DNA from: Acidiferrobacteraceae bacterium
GTDB taxonomy: Bacteria; Pseudomonadota; Gammaproteobacteria; HyVt-429
Length of the DNA stretch: 36,509 nucleotides
Assembly (NCBI GenBank): GCA_011052015.1
Contig: DRJZ01000130.1
Span: forward strand, 1-36,509
Direction: 5' to 3'
How positions within the stretch are numbered: the stretch's first letter is position 1; the number at the start of each line of letters is the position of its first letter. Positions 14,920 to 23,991 of the stretch are shown piece after piece. The translations under genes were made by a program, and so were the position numbers. Under the pieces are notes generated by a model. That model had not been told where the DNA came from. It searched no databases and worked only from the letters and a program-made list of their open reading frames with translations.

Positions 14920-17834
14920 AACCCGGAGAACATAAAACCGTACAGGCCCGTATCCTGAAATATGCCGGGGAAATCGGCTGGGCGGTGGTGCCTCGTAAAG
15001 AAGCGGAAGTGCGTCGCGGTTTTGATCCAGATACGGCGCCCAGGGATCGGGCAAAAGGTGTGTCTCTGTTTTTCGATGACCTGCTTGATACCAAGGTGCG
15101 GGAATTTAATTCATGTTACAGCGAAGCCGAGGGGGCGCTGCTTGGCACGTTTCGTCATTTCCATCCCGATATCTATGGTAACCGGGAATTCGTCGATCAC
15201 CTGCGCAACCGGGGCAAGTTTTTTGATCATGAGGAGAAACGCGAACGCGATTTGATCCTGATCGACTACGACACGCCTGCGAATAACGTTTTTGAAGTCA
15301 CCGAGGAATTCGCCTACCACAACGGTCACTATGGTATACGGGAAGACGTGGTGTTTCTGGTCAACGGTATACCGGTGCTGGTGATTGAGTGCAAGAACGC
15401 CAACAAGGACGAGGCGATTGCCTTGGGGGTGGATCAGATCCGCCGCTACCACCGCGAAACTCCGGAACTGTTCGTCCCCGAGCAGGTATTTACCGCCACC
15501 GATGCCATTGGTTTTTCCTATGGGGTGACCTGGAACCTGGTGCGCCGGAATATCTTCAATTGGAAAGACGAGGAGGTCGGCAAGCTGGAGGCTAAGATAA
15601 AAAGTTTTTGCGCTATTTCGCAGGTGCTTGGCTTTTTGAAGGACTACATCGTCTTTGCCGAGAAGGACGAGGAGCTGAACAAATATATCCTGCGCCAGCA
15701 TCAAACGGGCGCGGTGGAGCGGGTCGTCAGCCGGGCTCTCGAACCGGAGCGCAAGCGTGGCTTGGTGTGGCATACCCAGGGCAGTGGCAAGACCTTTACC
15801 ATGATCAAGGCGGCGGAGTTGTTGTTCAAGGCTCCCGAAGCGGATAAGCCCACAGTGCTGCTGATGATCGACCGCAACGAGTTGGAAGATCAGATGTTGA
15901 AAAATCTGGCCGCGCTGGGGCTGGGCAACCTGGAACACGCCACCAGTATTTCACGCCTTAACAAGCTGTTGCGCGACGATTACCGGGGCATTATCGTGAC
16001 CATGATCCACAAATTCCGCGATATGCCGGCGGATATCAACAGGCGCGCGAATATCTATATCTTGATCGATGAGGCCCACCGCACTACGGGGGGCGACCTG
16101 GGCAACTTCCTGATGGCTGGGTTGCCCAATGCCAGTTACATCGGCTTTACCGGCACCCCGGTAGATAAAACAGCCTATGGGCGCGGAACCTTCAAGACCT
16201 TTGGCTGTGAGGATGACAAAGGTTACCTGCATAAGTATTCCATCGCCGACAGTATCGAGGACGGCACGACCCTGCCGCTTTACTACAACCTTGCTCCTAA
16301 CGAGATGCTGGTGCCGCACGAAACCCTGGATAAGGAATTTCTGTCGCTGGCCGAGGCGGAGGGTGTGGCCGATATTGAGGAGTTGAACAAGATTCTCGAA
16401 AGGGCGGTGAACCTGAAGAATTTTCTCAAGGGCAAGGACCGTATTCGCAAGGTGGCGCAATATGTGGCTGAGCACTACCGTGAGAATGTCGAACCGCTTG
16501 GCTACAAGGCATTTCTGGTCGGCGTGGATCGTGAGGCCTGCGCCCATTACAAGCATGCGCTGGATGAGTGCCTGCCGCCGGAATATTCCGAAGTGGTTTA
16601 CACGGGTAACAATAACGATTCAAAATTGTTAAAAGAGTTTCATCTTGATCCGAAGAAGGAACGAGAAATCCGTAAGAGCTTTAACAAGCTCGAAAAGCAG
16701 CCGAAGATTCTTATTGTCACCGAAAAGCTGCTGACCGGTTTTGATGCGCCTGTGCTGTATGCGATGTATCTGGACAAACCTATGCGTGATCACACCTTGT
16801 TACAGGCCATTGCGCGGGTGAACCGCCCATACGAAAATGAACAGGAGGGCATGGTCAAAGCCCACGGCTTCGTCCTCGATTTCGTCGGCATCTTCGATAA
16901 ATTGGAAAAAGCGCTGGCCTTCGACAGCGATGAAGTCAATGCTGTAGTGAAGGACTTGAAGCTGCTCAAGGTACTATTCCAGAACAAGATGGAGCAGAAG
17001 GCCCCGGAATACCTGGGGCTGATCGAGCGGCATTTTGATGACAAGGATATTGACGCCCTGATCGAACATTTCCGTGACCCGGAAAGACGTAAGGAGTTCT
17101 TCAAGGAATATAAAGAAATCGAAATGCTTTACGAGATCATATCGCCCGACGCTTTTCTGCGCCCGTTTATCGATAATTACGGTACGCTCTCCGCGATCTA
17201 CGATATTGTGCGCAAGGCTTACGCAAAACAAGTGCAAGTCGACCGGGCTTTTCAAAAGAAGACTAACGAACTGGTGCAGAAGTACGTTGGCACGGATTAC
17301 ATTAAAACCGTTACCGAAGTGCTGGAGATCAATGAGGATACAGCAAGATATATCGCTTCCAGGAAGGGTGGCGATGGCAACAAGGTAATCAATCTCGTTA
17401 AAGGCATTGAGAAGATCGCGAAAGATGAAAGTGAAGATCCCTATCTGATTGCCATGGCCGAGCGTGCACGGGCGGTGCAAGAGAATTTTGAGAGTCGCCA
17501 GACCAGCACCGCCGAAGCGCTGGCAGCTCTGCTAAAGGAAGTCGATGAGAATGAGGAGCGAAAGAAGGAGCAGGCGGAGAAAGGCTTCGATGGGCTGACC
17601 TTCTTTGTCTATCGGACGCTGCTTGATGCAAAAATAGAAAATGCTGAAGACGTGAGCTGCAAGATCAAAGCGGCCTTTGTTGAATTTCCCAACTGGAAGA
17701 AGAGCGAGAGCGCATTGCGCGAACTGCGCAAGAAAGTGACCTTTGCGATTTACGCGGTAAGCGATGACTTGGACAGGGTCACGACCCTTGTGGATGAACT
17801 GTTCAATCTACTGGAGAAGGCAGATCGAATCTAA
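14916..17834 (+). CDS. hsdR: Type I restriction endonuclease subunit HsdR
   Basis: PD-(D/E)xK region (VLVIECKNANKDEA), helicase motifs HTQGSGKTFTMIKAAE, DEAHRTTGG, FTGTP, LLQAIARVNRPY. Confidence 0.95.
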   Translation: MKPGEHKTVQARILKYAGEIGWAVVPRKEAEVRRGFDPDTAPRDRAKGVSLFFDDLLDTKVREFNSCYSEAEGALLGTFRHFHPDIYGNREFVDHLRNRGKFFDHEEKRERDLILIDYDTPANNVFEVTEEFAYHNGHYGIREDVVFLVNGIPVLVIECKNANKDEAIALGVDQIRRYHRETPELFVPEQVFTATDAIGFSYGVTWNLVRRNIFNWKDEEVGKLEAKIKSFCAISQVLGFLKDYIVFAEKDEELNKYILRQHQTGAVERVVSRALEPERKRGLVWHTQGSGKTFTMIKAAELLFKAPEADKPTVLLMIDRNELEDQMLKNLAALGLGNLEHATSISRLNKLLRDDYRGIIVTMIHKFRDMPADINRRANIYILIDEAHRTTGGDLGNFLMAGLPNASYIGFTGTPVDKTAYGRGTFKTFGCEDDKGYLHKYSIADSIEDGTTLPLYYNLAPNEMLVPHETLDKEFLSLAEAEGVADIEELNKILERAVNLKNFLKGKDRIRKVAQYVAEHYRENVEPLGYKAFLVGVDREACAHYKHALDECLPPEYSEVVYTGNNNDSKLLKEFHLDPKKEREIRKSFNKLEKQPKILIVTEKLLTGFDAPVLYAMYLDKPMRDHTLLQAIARVNRPYENEQEGMVKAHGFVLDFVGIFDKLEKALAFDSDEVNAVVKDLKLLKVLFQNKMEQKAPEYLGLIERHFDDKDIDALIEHFRDPERRKEFFKEYKEIEMLYEIISPDAFLRPFIDNYGTLSAIYDIVRKAYAKQVQVDRAFQKKTNELVQKYVGTDYIKTVTEVLEINEDTARYIASRKGGDGNKVINLVKGIEKIAKDESEDPYLIAMAERARAVQENFESRQTSTAEALAALLKEVDENEERKKEQAEKGFDGLTFFVYRTLLDAKIENAEDVSCKIKAAFVEFPNWKKSESALRELRKKVTFAIYAVSDDLDRVTTLVDELFNLLEKADRI

Positions 17835-17838
17835 CGCC

Positions 17839-18150
17839 ATGAAGTCTGCCAATCAAAAGCAGGATTTTAAAAGCCGGGTTCGCTATTGGGCGGAAAACCT
17901 TGAGGTAGAGGTGGCCTGGCTCGGCGTGCGCTCAATGCGTAATAAATGGGCTTCCTGTTCCACCAACGGCCACCTGAATTTCAATAGCGAGTTATTGAAT
18001 TTTGATCAAGATATCTGGGACTACGTCATTGTTCATGAGTTGCTCCATTTCTTTGTTCCCAACCACGGCAAGCTATGGAAGAGTTTGATGCGCGCCCGTC
18101 TGGGGGACTATGAAAAGATGGAGGCAAGGCTTCGAAAGATGTCGATGTAA
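17839..18150 (+). CDS. YgjP/WLM-like metallopeptidase (DUF45)
   Basis: VRSMRNKWASCSTNGHLNFNSELL…DYVIVHELLHFFVPNHGKLWKSLM: HExxH variant typical of the family. Confidence 0.88.
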   Translation: MKSANQKQDFKSRVRYWAENLEVEVAWLGVRSMRNKWASCSTNGHLNFNSELLNFDQDIWDYVIVHELLHFFVPNHGKLWKSLMRARLGDYEKMEARLRKMSM

Positions 18151-18318
18151 TTTTTATCCAAAATTTCTATAAGAAACCTATAGTTCCTCCTGTACCTGCC
18201 GACTAACCTAGTGTAAGAGGGGGCCGACAGCCGTAAACGGACTTAGCTCCGGATGTCGCTTGTCTAGTGGGTCATATTCCTGGAATCCCCCGTGGTCATC
18301 AATATTAGGGGTAAGGCC

Positions 18319-19554
18319 ATGAAAGTCGACAGTGCCCAAATCGATCTATTCAGCCAGCGTAGCCTGGAAAAAACCCAACGTATTAGCGAATCCCTGGTCG
18401 AAGGCATTATCCGGCCGGGTAGCGCTTGGTCTCCAGACAATCTCAGCGAGGGGGTCATCTATAGTCGTGAGCAGATTTCGCGATCTGCGGCCCAGGACAT
18501 AGAAATCAACCTGACACGCCTGGCCAAAGACGCAGCCGGGGGCGGCATGCCGGCGGTGGATCGATTGAGACAGTTGGCCCGTGACATCGGTGGCCGCGCC
18601 CCTGACCCACAACAATCTGCGCTCGATCTTTCCGCCCGTCAGCAACCGATGATGCCCCAGCTGGGCCTGGGTCAGAACCAGGGTGCCGAGCCCAGTGCCT
18701 TGAACGACATTGATGAGACCCTGTCCCTGGGTGACGCCAAGCTGCTTTTATTGAAGGCCATGATCGAAGCCTTGTCCGGTAACGAGATCAAAATCTTCAT
18801 GCCTTCAGACATGCAACCCGATGGGGTGACCCCCATGGAACCCCCCGTAGCTGAAGACGCAACGACAACCGCCGACGGAGCCAATCCAGAGTGGGGTATG
18901 CGCTACCGCTATTCTGAGACCTACATAGAGACCGAACGCACACAGTTTAGCGCGACGGGCAGCATTAAGACTGCCGATGGCAGGGAGATATCAATAGACC
19001 TCGAGCTCACCATGTCCCGTCGCTTTGCCAGCCAAATGAGTATCAATATTGATGCCGGTGCGGCATTAAAGGATCCACTGGTAATCAATTTCAATGGCAC
19101 TGCGGCCCAACTCACGCAAACGAAATTCAGTTTCGACATCGACGCCGATGGCAGTGACGATCAGATAGCCTTCGTGGGACCCAACAGTGGTTTGCTGGCC
19201 CTGGATCGAAATGGTGATGGCACAGTCAATGACGGACGCGAACTGTTTGGCGCCCTGAGCGGTGATGGATTCGCTGACCTTGCCGCCTATGACGACGATG
19301 GCAATGGCTTTATAGACGAAGCTGATGGGATCTACCAGCAATTGCGCGTATGGACTAAGGATGCCGAGGGCCACGATCAGTTGCTGACACTGGGTGAGGC
19401 CAACGTGGGTGCCATCTATCTGCAATCCACAGCCACACCCTTCGATATACGTAACAGTGACAATGAGCTGCTGGCCGTCATCCGCGCCAGCGGCATCTAC
19501 CTCGGTGAAGATGGCAGGGTGGGTAGTGTGCAGCAACTGGACCTGGCTGTGTGA
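18319..19554 (+). CDS. Secreted/surface-type protein with Ca-binding DxDGDGxxDxxxE repeats (ORF also open from GTG 18292)
   Basis: DIDADGSDDQIAF…LDRNGDGTVNDGRELFG…DDDGNGFIDEADGIYQQLRVWTKD…GIYLGEDGRVGSVQQLDLAV. Confidence 0.7.
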   Translation: MKVDSAQIDLFSQRSLEKTQRISESLVEGIIRPGSAWSPDNLSEGVIYSREQISRSAAQDIEINLTRLAKDAAGGGMPAVDRLRQLARDIGGRAPDPQQSALDLSARQQPMMPQLGLGQNQGAEPSALNDIDETLSLGDAKLLLLKAMIEALSGNEIKIFMPSDMQPDGVTPMEPPVAEDATTTADGANPEWGMRYRYSETYIETERTQFSATGSIKTADGREISIDLELTMSRRFASQMSINIDAGAALKDPLVINFNGTAAQLTQTKFSFDIDADGSDDQIAFVGPNSGLLALDRNGDGTVNDGRELFGALSGDGFADLAAYDDDGNGFIDEADGIYQQLRVWTKDAEGHDQLLTLGEANVGAIYLQSTATPFDIRNSDNELLAVIRASGIYLGEDGRVGSVQQLDLAV

Positions 19555-19716
19555 TTTAAAAACTGGAATATCAACAAAAAAATGATCTAAATAAACGAGG
19601 ATTGGAAGCGCGACGGGGGTCCGAAAGTCCCCATCCTTACTTTCTACCCGTTTTTCAATTGATTTAACGAGATAAGAGTTAAGGAAAGCCAGATCAAATC
19701 TGGGGGAATTAGGGAG

Positions 19717-19730
19717 TTGATCTAGATCAA
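19717..19730. promoter_or_regulatory. FNR box TTGATCTAGATCAA (exact consensus) upstream of narG
   Basis: TTGAT-N4-ATCAA; possible -10 TATACT at 19748-19753. Confidence 0.8.
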
Positions 19731-20047
19731 GCATTAGAAATTAATGATATACTAATATACCTACCGCTTGGAGAAGCCCTCCAATGCCGGAAAAAGGCAA
19801 AGGACGACTTGTGTAGACAAGCACTTGAATAATCAAAGTTCTCGCATTGGAAAAACACTAAAGCTGGCGCTTGATACCTGTGACGCTATGGTTGACGCAA
19901 CAGGGCTCCGTACTGCGGTTTGTCCAAGCGAATAGGAATTACCAAATAGCGTAGTAAACGGCAGGCATACCTATAAGGTAACGGGCTCCCAATCCTGTGA
20001 ATACGGCTGGCAATCGGCATGAAGTTTATAGTTGACGAGGAATTATT

Positions 20048-23000
20048 ATGAGCCATTTTTTAGATCGATTACGTTTTTTTGGTCGCGTTGAAGAGTCATT
20101 TTCGGATGGCCACGGTGCGCTCACCTACGATAATCGACAGTGGGAGGACGGTTATCGCAGACGTTGGCAATTTGACAAGGTGGTGCGTTCCACCCACGGC
20201 GTCAATTGCACCGGCGGTTGTTCCTGGAATATTCATGTCAAGAATGGTCTTGTTGCGTTTGAAATGCAGGCCACCGATTACCCGGAAACAAGGCCGGACC
20301 TGCCCAACCATGAACCACGAGGTTGCCAGCGCGGAGCGAGTTACTCCTGGTATTTATATAGTCCGCACCGGGTTAAACACCCGTTAGTCAGGGGAAGATT
20401 GCTGGAATTGTATCGGCAAGAGAAAGCCACAGGCAAAGACCCTGTCGAAGCCTGGGAAGCCATACAAAACGATACGGAAAAACGTCAACGCTACATAGCG
20501 GTCAGGGGGCTGGGAGGATTTGTTCGGAGTAACTGGGATGAAGTCACCGAGTTAGTTGCTGCCGCAAATATTTATACTATAAAAAAATACGGCCCGGATC
20601 GCGTTTACGGTTTTTCTCCAATCCCGGCGATGTCCATGATCAGTTATGCTGCAGGTTCCCGTTACCTGTCTTTGATCGGCGGGGTGCCGCTGAGTTTTTA
20701 CGATTGGTATTGCGACTTGCCACCGTCGTCACCGCAAACCTGGGGGGAACAAACCGACGTGCCGGAATCGGCAGATTGGTTTAACTCTACCTATTTGATT
20801 GTGTGTGGCGCGAATTTGCCTATGACCAGAACACCGGATGCACATTTTTTCTCCGAAGTGCGTTACAAGGGTGCAAAAGTTGTTTCGATGGCGCCGGACT
20901 ATGCCGAGTACGTTAAATTCGCCGACTTGTGGATGCCGGTGCGTCAAGGTACAGATTCCGCCGCTTTTCTGGCGATGACTCATGTCGCGCTAAAGGAATT
21001 TATCTTAGAAAAGCCAGTGCCCTATTTTCTGGACTACATGCGTACAAATACGGATATGCCGATGTTGGTAAAACTGCGCAAACAAGGCGATGCCTATGTG
21101 ACAGACCAATTATTGCGTGCTTCAGATCTTGAAAACAACGCCGACGAATCCAATAACCCTGAATGGAAAACCATCCTCATCGACGAAAACACCAATGATT
21201 TGGTGGTGCCTAACGGCTCGATCGGCTTTCGCTGGGGTGAAAAAGGCAAGTGGAACATACAAGAAAAGAATGCAAAAAATCAGCAGGACATAAAAGCACG
21301 TCTAAGCCTGATCGAGAGTTCCGACATCATTACTGATGTCGCCTTCCCGCATTTTGACTCGAACTCCAAACGAACTTTGGTTCGTAAAATACCGGTTCGC
21401 AAGTTAACCATTGATGGCGAAGAAACCCTGGTGGCGACTGTTTTTGATTTGCAATTGGCGCAATACGGTTTGGATCGTGGTTTGGGCGGTGACAATATTG
21501 CTACTAGCTATGACGATGACGACGCTGCCTATACGCCGGCATGGGCGGAAAAAGTTACCGGCGTTAAATGCGCCGACCTGATTCGTACCGGGCGGGAATT
21601 TGCCGAAAACGCCGCCAAGACTCAGGGCAAATCAATGGTAATTCTCGGCGCGGGTATCAATCATTGGTATCACAACGACATGGCCTATCGCGCAATCATG
21701 AATTTATTACATATTTGTGGTTGTGTCGGTCAATCCGGCGGCGGTTGGGCCCATTATGTCGGCCAGGAAAAACTCAGGCCACAAGCTGGTTGGGCACCCA
21801 TTGCGTTTGCACTTGATTGGCATCGTCCCCCACGGCAAATGAATGGTACCAGTTTCTTCTATTTTCATACCGATCAATGGCGCTATGAAAAACTCAATGC
21901 GGATGAATTGCTCGCCGAAACTGCCAAAGGCAGCTACAGAGGCTATACCCTGGCAGACTACAATGTCGCCTCACAGCGTATGGGTTGGTTGCCATCCGCG
22001 CCGCACTTCAATAAGAACCCATTAAAGCTATGCGATGAGGCAAAAGCCGCTGGCGCCAAAGACGATCAAGGCATTATTGATTACGCAGTAGGTCAATTAA
22101 AACAGGGTGAGATGGCATTCGCCTATGAGGATATTGATGCGCCGGAAAACTACCCGCGCAATCTGTTTGTTTGGCGTGCCAATCTATTGGGTTCCAGCGC
22201 CAAAGGACATGAATATTTTCTAAAGCATTTGCTTGGAGCGCAAAACGGTGTGATGGAGGCGGGTACCGAAGGTGCCGCATCACGTGAAATAAAGTGGCAC
22301 GAACAGGCGCCGACCGGCAAACTGGATCTGTTGGTGGATATTAATTTCCGCCTTAATTCCACCGGGGCTTATTCCGACATCGTGTTGCCTACTGCCACCT
22401 GGTATGAAAAGAACGATCTCAATACCACCGATATGCATCCGTTCATTCATCCGCTGACGGCTGCAGTTAATCCCGGTTGGGAAAGCCGCAGTGACTGGCA
22501 GATATTCAAATCAATTGCCAAAGCATTTGAGACGCTGGCGGAAAAACACCTGGGCACGCGCAAGGATCTGGTGTCGTTCCCTTTGATGCACGATAGTCCG
22601 ACGGAGTTGGGACAGGCGTTGTCGGTTAAGGACTGGAAGCGCGGCGAATGCGAACCGGTTCCTGGGAAGACCATGCCGTCTTTTAAAGTGGTTGAGCGCG
22701 ATTATGGCGCCACCTATAAAAAATTTACGGCGCTTGGTCCCCTAATGGAGTCGCTTGGTAATAACGTTAAAGGGCTCGACTGGAACACAGAGGAAGAATA
22801 TAAACGCCTGAAAACGGTGATTCGCACCGTACGCGAGCCCGGTTTGACGCAAGGTATGCCATCGCTGGAAGAAGATAAAAGCGTATGCGAGGCAATCTTG
22901 GTTATGGCCCCTGAGACCAATGGTGAAGTGGCGCAAAAATCATGGCAAGCCCTTAATAAAAAAACCGGGCTTGATCACACACATTTAAGCGCTTCCCGGC

Positions 23001-23791
23001 GCGACGAAAAAATCACCTTTACCGATATCAAGAATCAACCGCGTAAAATTATCACAGCCCCTACGTGGAGCGGTATCGAATCGGAAGAGGTCAGTTACAC
23101 CGCAGGCTATACCAACATACATGAACGTATTCCGTTTCGCACCTTAACCGGACGTGCGCAATTCTATCAGGATCACGAGTGGATGCTGGATTTCGGTGAA
23201 GGGTTTTGTGTCTATCGTCCGCCAGTGGATCTGCAAGCTACTGCCGCAGTGGAGTCTCGATTAAATGGCAAGCAGCATTTAACGCTTAACTGGATTACGC
23301 CGCATAGTAAATGGGGGATTCATAGTACCTACAATGACAATCTGCGCATGCTGAACCTATTTCGTGGTGGTCCGGGGGTTTGGATTTCCGAGAAGGACGC
23401 TGAAAAGATCGGGCTTGAGGATAATGATTGGGTTGAGGCGCTAAACGGCAATGGCGCCACTGTCGCGCGCGTAATTGTTAGCCAGCGTGTACCCGAGGGC
23501 ATGGCAATGATGTACCACGCACAGGAAAAAACCATCAATGTACCGGGCTCGCCGACTACCGGTAAACGTGGCGGTATTTTAAATAGTGTGACTCGCACCA
23601 CAGTCAAACCGACACATATGATTGGTGGTTATGCTCAACTTTCTTATGGATTTAATTACTATGGCACCGTGGGTTCTCAGCGAGATGAATTTGTCATCGT
23701 GCATAAAATTGAAGATCAGGACGTTGATTGGCTGGAGCGTGAGCTCACCCCTGAGCGGGAAGCGAATCCAAATCCTCCGGGTATGGTTTAA
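20048..23791 (+). CDS. narG: Respiratory nitrate reductase alpha subunit
   Basis: MSHFLDRLRFFGRVEESFSDGHGALTYDNRQWEDGYRRRWQFDKVVRSTHGVNCTGGCSWNIHVKNG…. Confidence 0.98.
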   Translation: MSHFLDRLRFFGRVEESFSDGHGALTYDNRQWEDGYRRRWQFDKVVRSTHGVNCTGGCSWNIHVKNGLVAFEMQATDYPETRPDLPNHEPRGCQRGASYSWYLYSPHRVKHPLVRGRLLELYRQEKATGKDPVEAWEAIQNDTEKRQRYIAVRGLGGFVRSNWDEVTELVAAANIYTIKKYGPDRVYGFSPIPAMSMISYAAGSRYLSLIGGVPLSFYDWYCDLPPSSPQTWGEQTDVPESADWFNSTYLIVCGANLPMTRTPDAHFFSEVRYKGAKVVSMAPDYAEYVKFADLWMPVRQGTDSAAFLAMTHVALKEFILEKPVPYFLDYMRTNTDMPMLVKLRKQGDAYVTDQLLRASDLENNADESNNPEWKTILIDENTNDLVVPNGSIGFRWGEKGKWNIQEKNAKNQQDIKARLSLIESSDIITDVAFPHFDSNSKRTLVRKIPVRKLTIDGEETLVATVFDLQLAQYGLDRGLGGDNIATSYDDDDAAYTPAWAEKVTGVKCADLIRTGREFAENAAKTQGKSMVILGAGINHWYHNDMAYRAIMNLLHICGCVGQSGGGWAHYVGQEKLRPQAGWAPIAFALDWHRPPRQMNGTSFFYFHTDQWRYEKLNADELLAETAKGSYRGYTLADYNVASQRMGWLPSAPHFNKNPLKLCDEAKAAGAKDDQGIIDYAVGQLKQGEMAFAYEDIDAPENYPRNLFVWRANLLGSSAKGHEYFLKHLLGAQNGVMEAGTEGAASREIKWHEQAPTGKLDLLVDINFRLNSTGAYSDIVLPTATWYEKNDLNTTDMHPFIHPLTAAVNPGWESRSDWQIFKSIAKAFETLAEKHLGTRKDLVSFPLMHDSPTELGQALSVKDWKRGECEPVPGKTMPSFKVVERDYGATYKKFTALGPLMESLGNNVKGLDWNTEEEYKRLKTVIRTVREPGLTQGMPSLEEDKSVCEAILVMAPETNGEVAQKSWQALNKKTGLDHTHLSASRRDEKITFTDIKNQPRKIITAPTWSGIESEEVSYTAGYTNIHERIPFRTLTGRAQFYQDHEWMLDFGEGFCVYRPPVDLQATAAVESRLNGKQHLTLNWITPHSKWGIHSTYNDNLRMLNLFRGGPGVWISEKDAEKIGLEDNDWVEALNGNGATVARVIVSQRVPEGMAMMYHAQEKTINVPGSPTTGKRGGILNSVTRTTVKPTHMIGGYAQLSYGFNYYGTVGSQRDEFVIVHKIEDQDVDWLERELTPEREANPNPPGMV

Positions 23792-23820
23792 AAAGGTCAG
23801 CCTTAAAACGAAAGTGTTAT

Positions 23821-23960
23821 GGGCGCTTCTATTAATCCCCTCTCCCTTCGGGAGAGGGCTAGGGTGAGGGGGCAAATAAAGCTAAGGTACTGATTTTATT
23901 ATCCCCTCATCCCAACCTTCTCCCGGAAGGAGAAGGAGTTATCAATTAATAGAAGTGCCC
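23821..23960. repeat. Composite REP element between narG and narH with 15-bp terminal inverted repeats
   Basis: GGGCGCTTCTATTAA … TTAATAGAAGTGCCC ends; internal REP 23837-23871 and inverted REP 23903-23938. Confidence 0.7.
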
Positions 23961-23991
23961 TTATGTTAATAATTTTTAAGTGGAGTATTGA

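Noticed and set aside
15111-15938. 275-aa minus-strand ORF inside hsdR (and similar long antisense ORFs such as 15951-16556, 16974-17480)
   Set aside because: Fully antisense to an intact HsdR with all helicase motifs; composition-driven shadow ORFs.
19066-19734. 222-aa minus-strand ORF over the Ca-binding-repeat gene and narG promoter
   Set aside because: Antisense to a better supported CDS with clear repeat motifs, and covers the FNR box.
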